Source: Limonium bicolor (lineage: Eukaryota; Streptophyta; Magnoliopsida; Caryophyllales; Plumbaginaceae). Taken from it: DNA of 64,000 bases. The notes below the pieces were generated by a model. It was not told where the DNA came from, searched no databases, and saw only the letters and a program-made list of their open reading frames with translations. The stretch is taken from contig CM041776.1 of assembly GCA_023374045.1 (NCBI GenBank), forward strand, positions 347,881,636 through 347,945,635, read 5' to 3'. Position 1 is the stretch's first letter. The number at the start of each line of letters is the position of its first letter. This document shows positions 10,650-23,955 of the stretch, one piece after another. A program made the position numbers and the translations under genes.

Positions 10650-10995
10650 GGACATGTCCAAACGTCTGTCCGGACGTGGAAGTTCAGACAGGTCCCGAAC
10701 TAAACTTGGTTTTCTGCAGAATGGTGTGTCCGAACATCTGTCCAAACTTGCATGTCTGGACAGCATGCTAGGACGAGTTCGACGTGTAAGTCTCAGCATT
10801 GATCCGAACTTGCATGTCTGAACTAATGTTCGGACCACGTAAGGTTGATTTTGTCAGAACTAGTGTCCGAACTTCAACGTTTGGACGCCCTTGGTTTAAA
10901 CTCTTGGCTTGTGTCTGAAATTCAAAGTCCGGACACAAGTTTGGACGTTTAATTGGATCTTTCGGACCTCGTCCGAACATTCATGTTCGGACGCA
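10650..10995 (+). repeat. Palindrome-rich block in E1 5' LTR
   Basis: At least six diverged copies of an imperfect palindrome of about 22 bases occur, with a consensus close to gtccgaactt..a.gttcggac. They lie in a 350-base stretch just upstream of the LTR end. The same block occurs in the 3' LTR at about 58310-58680, where arms are often better preserved. It could be a regulatory array or simply expanded repeats. Confidence 0.65.
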
Positions 10996-11121
10996 AGGTC
11001 TGACAGACCTTAAATCATTGTTTTAAGATTTGTCTGATCTTCACTTTTCAATCCATTTACGGCGTTGTTTTCCTAATCTCTCGTACTACCTTTTAGGGAC
11101 AAAATCCGGGGTGTTACTAAG

Positions 11122-11137
11122 TGGTATCATAGCTAGA
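11122..11137 (+). promoter_or_regulatory. E1 primer binding site (initiator-Met tRNA type)
   Basis: tggtatcatagctaga lies three bases after the 5' LTR end and closely resembles the plant tRNA-iMet complement tggtatcagagc used by many LTR retrotransposons. It fixes the LTR boundary and plus-strand orientation of E1. Confidence 0.8.
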
Positions 11138-13055
11138 CTTGAAATGAGTTAAAAATGAGTAAGAATTTGGTAGATTAGGCTAAAAATTGGATCAAGTCGT
11201 CTTTGGGGGAAACATATTCATGTGGCATGGTGTGCTATGTGATTAGTTCTTTTGTGACAGTTAAACCTTGAGTATGGTGTTTGTGTGATTATATCTTGGG
11301 TGATGTATGTTTATATATGAAGAGTGGATTGTTACTGATTGTACCTGTGCTGTTGAATGTGTGCATATATTAGTACCTGGTGTTGAAACTTGTTATATTT
11401 GCGCGGGAACGGGAATTAGATTTCTTGGAATAAGGGCTAGGGGCATTGGTTGTGAGGATATTTTCTATGGTCACTTATGTGATGCCTTATGACGAGCTCT
11501 TGCTTCTACTATTGTGATACTATGTCTCCTTATTTGTTATATGTGCGAATTTACTAATCTGCAAGAGTTAAAGTGTGTGGTATTATGAGTGTCTTGATTT
11601 TTGGGACGCAGTGAATCTATGTGTGATCTATCAGGCAGACAGGATAGTCCAATGACTAGATGTGTTCACTTACCTTGTCTTGTGGATGTGTATATTATGG
11701 TAATGGCTTATAAAGGACCTCCTGCTACAATATATAACACTAATTTGCCGTTGAGGATTAGAAAGGGAAATGAAAGAAAATACTCTAGCTATGACTACCA
11801 GATATGGGGAATATATATTATATATATAATGAAAGAAATATAAGTACACTTTCGGTGTTAGTTCCAGAGGATTTTAGAATGATAACGATTTTGAGTTGAA
11901 TTAAACCAAAGAGAAATGTTTTGCTTCCTACCACCATGATTGTGTGTGAATATGTTTGTCTATGTAGGCGATGTGTGAGGAGCTTGTATAAAATGAGTCT
12001 GGCATCCTTTGTTTACTACTTTTGGTTCAAAAGTGATTGTAGTGATTTATGCTGGGTTAACAAAGGTTATATCAAGTCATAAATTTTTCTACTAGGTGGA
12101 GCACCACGCTGTAAAAACCTATTAATTGTACTAACTAAAACATAAGGGATGAATTGATAGTGTTGATCGTCATCTATGTTACTTGGTGATTGGTTTTATA
12201 AACTGTCTTCCAAATCGTTATATTTTGTCTATGCGGATTTAAGAGCATGTGATAAAACAATTAGTTATATGTTTAGCCAGTTCCTCAAGGATACCATATA
12301 TGTAACCAATGGAGTGCTGTTCACGGATATATCTACGTTTCTTTAAAAGAAAATACTTCATGGTTAAGATGATGTAGTCTGCATCTTATCTACTATGTTT
12401 GTGAACAAAAAGTTGTAGCAACTATTCCGCTGGCTGGAACATTAGTGTGGTCCTGGTATTAATTGAAGGGATTGTTTGTGATCAGCTTGATAAATATACA
12501 TACACTTTGGTTGCGAAGTGTTACATTTAGTGATTTGTGAAAATATATGATGAGTACAATAGATCTTTGCATGCTTGACTCTAGAAAGTTAAATACTAGC
12601 GTACTTATATGAGTGTACATATAAGGATGTATCATTTTAATGTAAATAGTTGTTTCTTGTTAAATGACATGCTTAGTGTGGGAGATGTGAGCAATGGTGA
12701 CAAAATATGAATATATGTTTGGATATTTATGTAATTTAGTATCATCATACTACTCTTGATGATTACCAATATAGGCTAAGGGATGTTACACGCACTTAGT
12801 AAATGACTATATTTTAGTAGTATTTCGAAACAGGGTAGAGTGCGATGTTACATATATTGATGGACATAACGTATTGGTTAACCCTTGAGCTAGATTTTCT
12901 TGACCCCTTGTGTTTGATATTTATAATAAGATGATGGTTTGGTTAATCTGTGTGCTACGTTGGATAGACACTGGTATAGTGGTTTATTGGAAATTATCTG
13001 AACAAGTATTGAGATTGAGATTCCTGTTGAGTTTTCGTTGTTGGTTTTGAGATGA
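11138..13055 (+). other. E1 internal region, left part, no gene recognised
   Basis: GT-rich sequence with only short open frames and no readable retrotransposon domain on either strand. It continues after the H1 insertion at 53369. Either it never coded or it has decayed. Confidence 0.5.
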
Positions 13056-13784
13056 TTAACAATTAGACCTGGCAATTCGGGTCACTCGGTTTGGGTTCGG
13101 TTCGGGTCAATTTGTAGATATTTACTATTTGGTTTGATTTGAAACGGATCGGGTTCACTGGTTTAAATTAGATTTAGGGGTTTGGGTGCTTTTGGTTCGG
13201 GTCAGCCTTTGCGTCATTCGGTTTTTTCGGGTTATAGGTCAAATTCGGGTGACTTATTCTGGTTTGATTGACTAAAATTTTAAAGTACAAATTTTAAGCA
13301 ACCTTCGTAACTTGCATTGGTTTTCATATGCGGCTGCAAATTCTTTTAATATAGTGTTACTGTTGATCAAGACTGCTATTGTATATAGGCTGGATAAAAT
13401 CAAACTGGATGCCAAATTTTGTAAATGAATTTAAACTATACATCTATTAATTGTATAGACTAAGTATAAATTAAGTTTTTGTGAATTAGTGGTCAATATT
13501 CGGCAATCAACGTCCAGTCTACCCCGTCCACGCCCAACATCGTGCCTCCCGTCATCCCGCACCCGTCACACCCTGATCTTATCACCTCGCGCATGCGTCG
13601 CGCGTCTACACCCATCCATCACCGCCTCGCGCAAGCGTCACATGCCCACGCCCACGCCCATCCATCAACATTCAAACCATTCCTAAGTCCTAAACATAAA
13701 GAAACCTAAGTTTATAAATTATAAAGTAATATAAACACTGCTGGAAAAAAAAAGAATAAACGACGGTTGTAGTTGTCTTATGGG

Positions 13785-13912
13785 ATGTTTTATATACGTT
13801 CTTTATGCCAGCGACGCAAATGGTCAAATCTCTTAAAGAACGCTTTGTAAGCGTTTTTTATACATAAGTTTTAAAGAACGCTTATTACTAAAGCGTTTTT
13901 TAAGGTGTGTAA
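13785..13912. repeat. K2 left subterminal repeats
   Basis: Copies of aaagaacgctt and aagcgttttt in opposite orientation over about 130 bases. The array resumes at 49050-49165 once A1 is removed. Confidence 0.75.
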
Positions 13913-13921
13913 GGTGGCGGC

Positions 13922-15592
13922 TGATAAGCCAGGAATTCACCTATTCCTATAGGGTCTTTTGATGCCTAATTCGTCACTATTTACTGCTAAATTCCCATCT
14001 TATGCGTATATTTGTGTTTCATGTTGCAATCGTCCTCTATGGTGGTTTTTATGTGCTATTTTAGGTCATTAATCTCAAGGAAACACGTTCCTTATCATTG
14101 TTAGAGATTTTGGATTTTCAAACAAGTTGAATTGAATGAAGGCAAGCATCATCAACCCATTTTAAAGCATGGTCCAGGACTTCATACACACCCTAAGTCC
14201 CGGACCAACCCTTAGCAACACTCACGGCCCATTTTTAAGCATGGTCCGGAACTTGATACACACCTTAAGTCCCGGACCACATTGTGCTGTTTCTCGACCA
14301 ATTTTGAGCATGGTCTGGGACTTGATACACAGCCTATGTCCCGGACCACAACGAAGAGTTATTCTCGGTTATTTGTACAAGATGGTCCGGACCTCTTCCA
14401 CATCCTAAGTCCCGGACCAAAAGTGTTAAAAAAAACATGCCAGCGTCGGATTACTGAGTGACAGAAAGAAAGCAAAACCTAAAGCATGCTAGTGTCGGAT
14501 TACAGAAAGAAAAGCAAACCTGTACATGATTGCACGGGTGACAGAGAGCATCCAACAACATTTTACAACACACATACAGAGCATATTACAGAGAAAAAGG
14601 GGATTAGCAGTAGATCTGGGGGATGGCTTTTGGGAGTTTAAAAGGAGACCAAGGGAGAACGTTAGAGGCATCGAGAGTTTTGGGAGAGGTGCTGCTAATA
14701 GAGTTCTGCTAATTCTTTCTTGCAAGAGAACAAACGGAAGGCTAGCGACAGAGAACCAGATTCGAGGAGACTGAAGGCCACAAGCAGAAAATAACGACCG
14801 CTTCTAAAACAGTTTTTCTGCTAATTCTTCTTTCTTTAATTTGTTCTATTTCACTTGAATAATATTGTTATTTCCATGGCTAAGTAGATTTTATAAATTC
14901 TGGTTTGCTATGTAATCCAAATTTAAGGTTCCATTACCTTTGTGATTTGACCATTTTAACAAATTAAAGTGTTTGTTCCTTATTTATTTTTATTACTCTT
15001 GTGATTTGGCCAATTACTGGATTTTATCAATTTATCTGCTAATAAGTGAAAACTGCAACAGATATTAGACAACACGAACGGTACCGGTTAATTTAGAGAT
15101 GGTAAATTCTCTAGGATATTAACTGATCTTTAAACTGGATTTGTCTTAAAGATGTTGACAATTAGTAAATTTGTAACGAGAGTTAAAATTTATTAATTAT
15201 TAATTAGATTCCACCGAGCGGGAGACCGAACGTGGAATATTTCTGATCTGGGATTTTAGTCTGGATTTTGGTAAACGCATTGAGAAAGGAACCAAAGAAT
15301 TAGGAGGATTAGCGAACCGGAATTTCCCCTTTTTATTAATTCAAGAATATCATTATTTTACCCATTTTCCTTGCATTTATTACTCTTGTTTTTATTTACG
15401 TTTTTGTTTCTTAATTTAGTAATTCAACAAACAAAACCCCCCTGTTACTTGAGTGAGCTAATTTATTAGTTCGATTTAGATATTAATTAAATTAAAACGT
15501 TGCCTCCCTTGGATTCGATAACCTGGAGGGACACTTCTAGGTAAACTTGCCACAATCGACCGGTATACTTGCCGTTAGGTTTTACCCCAACA
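13922..15592 (+). repeat. A1 5' LTR (1671 bp)
   Basis: Starts tgataagccagg and ends accccaaca just before the primer site. It contains four phased palindromes near its left third and a purine-rich transcribed-looking part around 14520-14780 with small open frames on both strands that are repeated in the 3' LTR; these are not considered genes. Confidence 0.9.
14171..14418 (+). repeat. Four phased palindromes in A1 5' LTR
   Basis: Units at 14171-14206, 14243-14278, 14312-14347 and 14384-14418 start 72, 69 and 72 bases apart. The ideal unit has 12-base arms ggtccgggactt and aagtcccggacc around a loop of about 12 bases. Arms are nearly complete in each, with occasional single changes. The DNA between units is unrelated to the palindrome. 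Confidence 0.9.
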
Positions 15593-15598
15593 AGTTTA

Positions 15599-15616
15599 TG
15601 GCGCCGTTGCTGGGGA
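15599..15616 (+). promoter_or_regulatory. A1 primer binding site
   Basis: tggcgccgttgctgggga lies six bases after the LTR. It matches the tggcgccgttgccggggac-type site common in Athila/Tat elements, one change. Confidence 0.85.
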
Positions 15617-15725
15617 GGCACGGCAATTTAATTTGGCTTTTATCTTTTCCAATTTTCTAGTTTATTTAATTTTACTCTATTTTGTTGTTTATTGTATTTT
15701 AAACCAATTGATTTAACTATTTTTT

Positions 15726-17390
15726 ATGGTTACAACTCGTTCTACAGGAAATCCTGAGTTTGAAATTGAACCAGAAATAGACAGACTAACAAGAAGGATC
15801 CGAAAAAGATTAGTCCTGGATCCTCCAGTTGAGCAGGAGGTGCCTCTTAAAGATTCACCGGTTGATACGATCACCCCAGAGGAGTTAAATATGGGGGGCA
15901 ACGTCAACGACCAAGCAAGAAGAATGAATGATTATACTCGTCCGAATGTGGAGGGACTCACATCACCTATAGTGCTCCCTGCACTACCGGCGGGAGTACA
16001 GTGGCAATTCAAGACGCATTACATCACGATGGTCTTGAACGCACCACAGTTCAGTGGGATAGTTACAGAAGATCCAAACGTCCATCTCACATCCTTTCTG
16101 CGATTGGTTGGAGCATGCTCAACACCAGCCTCTCAGGAGGTAGCCAGGTTAACCTTGTTTCCTTTCTCACTCAGGGACAGAGCTGCATAATGGCTAAACT
16201 CCCTATCTCCAAACAGTATCACTTCATGGAGTGAGCTGGCAAATGCGTTCCTAGCAAAGTACTTTCCACCATCTCGAATGCTGTCAATGACAGGTGAGAT
16301 CACAAATTTCAAACAGTATAGCGGTGAAACTCTTTCTGAGGCTTGGGAGTGATTCAAAGGAATTATAAGAATAGTACCACATCATGGTCTGGGAGAAGAA
16401 GTTGTATTGCAATCATTTTATAAGGATCTAGACCCCCAGAGTCGTCTCTTAGTTGACACCTGTGTAGGAGGAAGTCTTATGGAGCTTCCAATCACCGGGA
16501 TGAAGGAGTTGTTAGAAACTCTATCCAATTCAGCTAACCAATGGGGAGGTGCTAGAGCTGCTACAAAAATCTTTCCAAAGAAGAATGCAGGAATTTATGA
16601 GGTAGATTCGAATACCCTCTTAGCTGCTAAGATGGACATCATGTCTAAGCAGTTTGAGAAGATGTGCACATTGATGAATCCAAAATCAAATGCATCGGCT
16701 ATCTCTGATTCATTCCCTCAATGTGAGTATTGTGGTAGAAGTTCAAATTTGTGTCAGTGTACACCTCAACCAAGTGAAGAGGTGAATTACCTAGAATAGA
16801 CAAGGAAATTTCTACAACAACCAAAATAATCAGGGATATCAGCAGCAAAGATTTCAAGAGCAACAATTACAATCAGAAAGCACCACAACAATATAATCAA
16901 TCTTATCAGAGACCTCCTCAGAACCAACATATACAAGGTCAAGGAGCTGGTAGTTCCTCAAATTTGGAAGCTATGATGAGCGAATTTATTGCATCAACAA
17001 AAGCCATATTCAATGAGCATGATGAAATCAATAACAACCAAAAGGCATTCATGCAAGAACAAAAAGCTTACAATAAGTGAATGGAAAATCAAATGGCTTA
17101 GATTAGTCAGAAGCTTTCTGATAGACCTGCAGGGTCTTTGCCAAGCCAGACAGAGATGAATCCAAGAGTACGCTAAAGCAGTGAACTTGAGGAGTGGTAG
17201 ACAGCTCGATCATCCGATCCCTGAAGCTATGGGTACTCCCACTCAATCAGATAAGGAAAATGACGCTGGTCAAGAGGTTGAAATTGTTGAGCAACCAGTG
17301 TTGGAGAATGTGCCTGCTGGTGAACCTAAATAGTCAGAGAATGAGACATTAAACAAATCTACCCATGGTCCCAAACCATCACATAGAGCA
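15726..17390 (+). pseudogene. gag: A1 gag (capsid/nucleocapsid) pseudogene
   Basis: The frame opens at ATG 15726 and reads through to 16799 with two internal stops: a TAA near 16188 and a TGA near 16350 in an AWE.FK context, where the family usually has Arg. Recognisable gag motifs are DPNVHLTSFLRLV, RLTLFPFSLRDRA, ELANAFLAKYFPPSR and RIVPHHGLGEE. A Cys-containing stretch CEYCGRSSNLCQC near 16720 resembles a nucleocapsid-like knuckle. After 16799 the frame shifts. A Gln/Asn-rich tail and a conserved NEHDEINNNQKAF segment follow with more stops up to about 17390. The product would have formed the virus-like particle in the cytoplasm. The decay is mostly point changes. Confidence 0.82.
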
Positions 17391-17399
17391 GTTGTTGAG

Positions 17400-18557
17400 T
17401 TGCCCATTCCTTTCCCGAACAGACTAAAGAAGAAAGACCTTGATGAGAAGTTCGGTAAGTTTTTAAGCATCTTTAAGAAGTTAACCATAAATATTCCTTT
17501 TGCAGATGCGTTAAAGCAAAATCCTATCTATGCGAAGTTCATGAAGGACATCCTCTCGAATAGAAGGTTGTTGATAGAAAAGGAAACTGTCCCGTTAACA
17601 GAGAGAGTTTCTGCTGTGCTCACTAAAAAGCTTCCCCCAAAGCTCGATGATCCAGGTCTTCCAATCATCCCATGTTCTATAGGTAATATCGATTGTGGTA
17701 AGGGACTATGTGATTTGGGTGCTAGCATCAATTTAATCCCTATGTCCATGTACCTTAAACTTGGATTGGGTGAATGTGAACCCACCAGTATTACTCTTCA
17801 GCTAGCAGATAGGTCCATTATTTTACCGAAGGGGGTAGTGCGAGATTTGGTTGTTTCAGTTGGTACTTTTGTTTTCTCTGCTGACTTTGTGATCTTAGAT
17901 ATGGAGGAAGACAAAGAAGTACCACTAATCCTTGGACGTCCATTTATGCGAACAACTAGAACCCTCATCGATGTTGAAGGTAGTAAGATAATATTGAGAA
18001 TGCATGATGAACATCTTATTTTTGATATGTCAAAGGTTACGAAACACCCATCTGACGTACATGCTTGTTTTAGTCTGGATTCTATCGATTCTCTACAGCA
18101 GGAATATGTATTTAGCCCTGCTGACATCGATGAGCTGGAGAAGTGCTTGGTGGAATCTATAGAAGGAATTCATGATGATCCGGAGGTTTCTTCTGTGGCA
18201 TTTCAATTGTCAGCAGGAGGACAATATCGAAAGGGTCCCAGAATAGAGAGTGAAAAGTTAGAAAGGGAACCTAAGGAGTTAATTCCCTCTATCAAAGAAC
18301 CACCCTCCTTGGAGCTGAAACCTCTCCCGAGCCATCTAAAATATGTTTTCTTAATTGAGCCCTCTAGTTTGCCTGTCATTATCTCTGCAGAACTAACTGA
18401 TATACAGGAGAAGCCACTAGTGCAGGTGCTTAGGAGGAACAAGAAGGCGATAGGTTGGTCAATCGCTGACATCCAGGGGATAGTTCCTCACTTTTGCACA
18501 CACCGCATCTTCCTTGAAGAAAACTTTAAACCATTGGTTTACACCAGAGAAGATTGA
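17400..18557 (+). pseudogene. A1 protease region of pol
   Basis: A 385-codon open stretch. Residues about 1-80 are the gag-pol linker, with PFPNRLKKKDLDEKFGKF and PFADALKQNPIYAKFMKD motifs typical of Athila. Residues about 95-215 are an aspartic protease: GLCDLGASINLIP at the active site (DLG rather than DTG, normal in this lineage), then the flap region and VPLILGRPFMRT. The C-terminal part leads into the RT linker. It ends with TGA at 18557 after a frame change relative to the following RT. A retroviral-type protease of this kind cleaves the gag-pol polyprotein. Confidence 0.85.
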
Positions 18558-19301
18558 ACCCAAACATGAAGGAGGTGGTAAAGAAAGAAGTCATTAAGCT
18601 TCTCGATGCAGGTATTATTTATGCAATTTCTGAAAGTGAGTGGGTGAGTCCTACGTAGGTAGTGCCCAAGAAAGGGGGATTTACTGTAGTTCCCAATGAT
18701 AAAGGTGAGTTAGTTCCTCAAAGAACTATTACAGGGCATAGAGTGTGCATTGACTATAGAAAGTTGAATGCTGCAACTAGAAAAGATCATTTTCCTCTTC
18801 TTTTCATTGACCAAATGTTAAAGAGACTTGCAGGGCATAAATATTAATGTTTCTTGGATTGTTACTCTGGGTATTTTCATATTCCTATTGCTGAAGAGGA
18901 CCAAGAGAAAACCACTTTCACATGCCCCTATGGAACGTATGCCTACCGACGCATGCCCTTTGGTTTATGTAACGCTCCAGCTACCTTCCAGCGTTACATG
19001 ACAGCCATATTTTCCGATTATATTGAAAAATGCATCAAGGTATTTATGGACGATTTTTCAGTTTTTGGACTAACGTTTGATTCTTGTTTGGAAAATTTGG
19101 ATCATATCTTAGCCAGGTGCAGAGAAACCAATTTAGTCCTAAACTGGGAAAAATGCCACTTCATGGTGCAAGAGGGCATTGTGCTAGGACACAAGATCTC
19201 TAGTAGGGGTATTGAGGTGGACAAGGCTAAAGTTGAAGTGATCGATAAGTTACCACCACCAGTAACAGTAAAAGATGTGAGGAGTTTCCTAGGTCATGCG
19301 G
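18558..19301 (+). pseudogene. A1 reverse transcriptase, N-terminal part, interrupted by S1
   Basis: In a new frame the sequence reads WVSPT, a TAG, then VVPKKGG, RVCIDYRKLNAATRKDHFPLLFIDQ, a TAA at about 18845, FLDCYSGYFHIPIAEEDQ, MPFGLCNAPATFQRYM and the catalytic FMDDFSVFG box. The box keeps both Asp residues, with Met before them. It continues to LGHKISSRGIEVDKAK and stops at SFLGHA, where S1 is inserted. The remaining thumb and RNase H resume at 29933. It would copy element RNA to DNA, but is broken by a frameshift, two stops and a 10.6-kb insertion. Confidence 0.88.
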
Positions 19302-20095
19302 TGAAATACCCCAAATCTAATTAATATTTTAAAAATATAAAATAATGGAAATTAATCTATTTTACGTACGCATGCTCATTCCTGCATGCAAACGTTTATG
19401 TAAATAATATTACGTGTGCGCATGCAAATGCATGCAAACGCTACGTAAAAATAATTGTTTTACCATAAATACTAACGGGCGTAATTTCATAAACGCCTTG
19501 ACATACTTGTACAAACACTCGTGTACAATTACAAATGAGGATCAAACTCCTTGCATAACATGCTCGATACAGAGAGCATCTACAAGGAAAGATTTATACG
19601 AACGTTTATACAAACGAGCAACGTAAATATTTTTACGGATGCTTAAGCATTTATAAATGCTAAAGTAAATTGATATATATATATTTAAATAAATGTAAAA
19701 CCTCAAGTTACACCTAATATATGGATCATAAAGTCATAAGGACTCATCAGAGGTGAAAGATATACAATAAAAACCTTAACGACAATAACGTTCCTTAAAC
19801 GCCTTAAAACGTGCGTTAAGCATGTCCTTGTAGTATACAAGTCCTACGGCCTTTTTAACTCAAAAAAAATGGTCCTACCATCATTATATGACTATAAAAA
19901 CATAATCCCCAGGCCTTGCCTAGCAAAAGTTGCAAAGTGCCCGGGTGTTCCCATGCACGTCCTTAAAGCACGAAAGTCCCGGAAATGGCCTATGAGCCAA
20001 AATGGACGTATATAAATTCTACTAAACTTTTCTATAGTCACTATTTAACATTTAAAACATAATTGTCAAGGTAGAATATCAATTAGATGAAAAGT

Positions 20096-20170
20096 GCTCG
20101 GGAATGCCTTGGAGAAGTGCCGAAAACCCTAGAAACGCCCGGGAATGCCTCGGAGAAGTGCCGAAGTTGC
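20096..20170 (+). repeat. Short tandem repeat in S1
   Basis: Two copies of a unit containing cgggaatgcc(t)tggagaagtgccgaa lie about 45 bases apart. Confidence 0.6.
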
Positions 20171-21764
20171 ACGAACTCCTATAAAATTCATTCCAAGAGT
20201 TCCTAACATAATTATTCATCATTATAAAGAGAATGATCAAGCTAATTCTTCAAAAATTAACAAAGTGCTCGGACAAATCTCTTAACGCTCCTGTTTTGGT
20301 CAGGGAGTGTCCCGGGAGCCCGGAAATTGTGTCATGAGTTGATATAACCTTATATAACTCAATGTAACACCTTAATATGTTATTATTGACCATAAACAAT
20401 GTTCCTAAACACTTGGAACTCGTTGGAACAATTTATTTCCCAAAATGTCCTTAGAGCACAAAAACGCACTTTCGGGTGCCGTAAAAATGCGTTCTGCGCA
20501 ATTACCTTGAAGTTTTTGAGGAGCCACGAGTTGATAATATTAAAAGGGGATAAATTGAGCTTCTAAATCAATTAATTCCAGTACTAAATTCATAGTACAA
20601 GTGGGGGCGATTTTTCATCAAAAAGGTACCTAAAATCAGCATTTTTACCTTAAAACTTTCATCTTTTACCATAGAGTAAATGTACCAAATAAATGCTGGA
20701 ACCTATTACACATATTAGTATGATCTTAGTACAATATATTGTAACAAAAATCAAATTAAAAATCAATCTCGTTTGAACTCCATAGTAGGCGCCATTTGGT
20801 GTGAAAATTGACTAGGTTTAGCAAAAAGAATTTGTCTTATGGATGATGACTCACCTTATCACATGCCATGTTGTATTGTGTCAATTTATTCAGTCAAATG
20901 GGATCCTTTCCACCGATTTTCCTGCAACAAAACACCAAGGATAAGTTAGGAGAAAAGCTATGGAAATTTAATATGCTAAAAGTAGATCTAGATTCCTAAT
21001 AATACAAGTTGCAAGTATACAAATAAAACAGCCATGTCCTATCAAGTGGCTGCCGATTTTTGATCTGTAAAAGGGAAGGATTATTGCCTCATTAATTAGT
21101 CAAAAGAATACTCTACCTACTAAGCATAATTCATAGTCAAATTAGACAAAATCAATTGTCTTGTACAACTCCTTATGTCCGAAAATGAGCAAGAAAAGAA
21201 GCTTAAAATGCCTTATAAAAAATTAAACTAAGAAGCCTACCTACCTAGCCATGTTCTAATGTTTTTAATCACCAAAAGTCAGATGCTATACTAAAGCCAT
21301 GTTACCGAAAATATAAGGAGAATGAAGACAACAAATGACATGTAATCTACTTAGGAATTTCAAAAGAATACCAACCCACCTACCCTTGAGATTATCTTGT
21401 CTCCTTGAAATCATTTCAGCCACCCTACTTCCTCATATCATGGCCGAACTATCATGCTGAATGGGAGACTTTTTGGACCCAAATCTGAAGCAATCCAATT
21501 AAGAAAAGCTAGCCTAATCATGTTGACATTTAACAACTAAAATCTGAATGGAATTCCATCCTTCTTACACATTCACGGTAGGCAAGTGTTACTTTAATTC
21601 CTCTTCATTTGCCTTGTCAGAAAATAGGTGAGCTCTCCCTCCTCTCTCCTCTCTTCTCTTCATCTTCTTCCTTGAGTTTCAAGCTCCATTAATGGAGAAC
21701 TGACTTTAAACTCCATCTTATGTCAAAATTCCTAGCTAATTCTACCAAGCAAGAATCAAGTAAC

Positions 21765-22115
21765 AGATCTGTGCAAGAGGTCTGAGTTCGAGAGAGATTC
21801 TAGAATTTTAAGTAAGTTATCTCGAAATTTTCCCAACATCAAACTTGTTCCTCTTCGAATTAGCTTTCCACCCATATAAAGATATTGAATGTTCATGGTA
21901 TATTCAGTTCTGGGTGAACAAAAGAAGGCAAAGTGGTTCGCAGCAGTGAATCTGTTCAATAGGTCTCAGTTCTGGAGTTATTCTGAATTTTCCGTAAGTT
22001 TTCTCGAAATTTTCTCAACACCAAAGTTGTTCCTATTTGAATTATCTTTCCAACCATATAAAGAGCATTAGTTTTGATGGTCATTTCAGTTCTGGGTGAC
22101 AAAAACCGCAGAGAG
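21765..22115 (+). repeat. Imperfect tandem duplication in S1
   Basis: Two units of roughly 180 bases share, in order, ggtctgagttc/ggtctcagttc, ctcgaaattttc, gttgttcct-type phrases, ccatataaag and cagttctgggtga. Open frames in this block simply reflect the duplication. Confidence 0.75.
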
Positions 22116-23955
22116 TGCGCAATCTGGAAATTTCGGTAAGATATGGTGATCCTTATCTTCTTCCATATGGTGTTTATAATTAGTGCCGAATTTAAGTAAG
22201 GAAAATACCTAAGGTAATGCCTTGAAATCATCTTCTAATATTACTTAAGATCTTAGTTAAGATCTAACTCCTAAACCCCTTCCTTTTATGCATGAAAACC
22301 GAAAATGAGAGCATAAATATCCATGGAGGAAGCTTAGGAACTCAAGGAGAAATCAAGTGTCTAATTATCCTTGATTTGAGAGTAAGTTTCTATTATGAAA
22401 TCTACTATGTTTAAGCCTTGTTCAAGCTCTTAAATTTTGTACAAGTTAATGTGCATCTCCCTTATAAAATTTAAGCCGAAAATATAAGTGAAAAATCAAG
22501 TGATTAACTTATGAATATACAAGGTAAGATTATTACCTTAAGTTATAATTTTTATGTCACAAAAAAATTAATTATGAAGAATTTAATTCATGGCCGAATT
22601 ACCTATGAGTAATTTGCTTAATTTTGAGCTTATAATTATTCTAAGTCATTAATATAATTTTTAGAAGTGTTATATGGCTCATATACATATTTATTATAAG
22701 GTATAAATCAAGTTTTAAAACCATATGATATAATATGGTTATAGCCGAATTCAAATGGATAAAATTGGGTTTTAATGACATAAATATGTTTTAAATATAT
22801 AATATAAAGTTTTGGTGAATTAAAAATAATTACTAGTATCAAAATGACTAGTTAATTAAGTTATGTGGCTAAATTGTAAAATTTGAAAGGTTTGGGGTAA
22901 TATATATGATTTCCAAGAATTATATATGAAATTTGATGAATTTTGATATAATATAAAGTATGAACTTATATTATGAATTTTGAGTGAATTAAAAATAATT
23001 ACTAGTGCTTAAATGACTAGTTAAATAAGTTATGTGGTAAAAATGTAATTTTTAGAAAGTTATGGGCAAATATAGTGATAACCGAAAGTTAGCAGTGTTC
23101 TTGGCATAATTATGATATAATATAAAGTAGGAATTTATATTATGATTTTTGGAGAATTTAAACAAGGGTTTAAGTGTTAAAACAACATTTTATAAAGTTT
23201 TGGGGTGAAATTGTAATTTATGAAAGTATATATATAAAACTGAAACTAAAGTGGGGTGGAACTATAATTAAGGGAAATATACGTGTCTATTTGGAATTTA
23301 GGAGAATTAACTATTAAACTATGGTTTATAAGTTAATATGTAAATGTTATAAAGTTTTTGGGGTTAAAATGTAATTAAAGGGAAATAATGATAAAGGCCG
23401 AAAATATAGTGGCCATTTGGCAATTTATAAAAGTTGAGGTGTCCAAATTATAATTACCAATTTTATAATGGTGATTTTATAAATTAATGAATTAAGAAAA
23501 TAAAACTATGTAATATAAAGTATTTTGGACATATTTTTTTTTTGATAATTTAGGCATAAGCCATATATTAAAAACTCCTCGAAAACCAGGCGGACGGGTA
23601 TAGCACGGGCCTCATTAAAACCCCCCTAGAAAAAAACCCAGTGGGAAAAAAGTTCTAGGGGGAAAAAGAGTACCCACCACATCCGAAAACAGATAAGAGT
23701 ATAACTAAGCAAGGAAGAAGGTACAACAACGAGATCGCCACAAACTCGAGCAAACATATGCTCACAACACCCCCAAACTCGTAAAAAAAAAAACCCCTCA
23801 ACCTTCTACAAATACTCTTTCAGAGAAACAACTCCTACAAATGCACTACACGTCAATGGAAAATCCTTCCACCCGTTTTGACCAGCGCCACACTCCAAGC
23901 TTGACCTGCACGCGATACGGTCGACATTGCACTCCTCTTGTCGAAAGACCACGCA

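Larger units (their letters stand above)
702..11118 (+). repeat. E1 5' LTR, interrupted by M1
   Basis: The LTR begins tgaaataccc at 702 and ends ggtgttact at 11118; the sister LTR ends ggtgttaca. LTR sequence is 702-1907 plus 10240-11118, about 2.09 kb; the rest is the MULE M1 and its second target copy. The part near 920-1117 encodes a 65-codon open frame rich in Ser, Pro, Phe and Leu that is also present in the 3' LTR. It lies in a pyrimidine-rich stretch and is more likely leader sequence than a protein. The 3' portion carries a palindrome-rich block, listed separately. Confidence 0.8.

Noticed and set aside
11122..11137. tRNA gene
   Set aside because: It is only the 16-base primer-site complement of a tRNA end; no cloverleaf surrounds it. 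No tRNA or rRNA gene was recognised in the window.
14171..14418. Regularly spaced repeats resembling a CRISPR array
   Set aside because: The units are palindromes in LTRs of a plant retrotransposon, the same array occurs three times in one element, and there are no cas genes.
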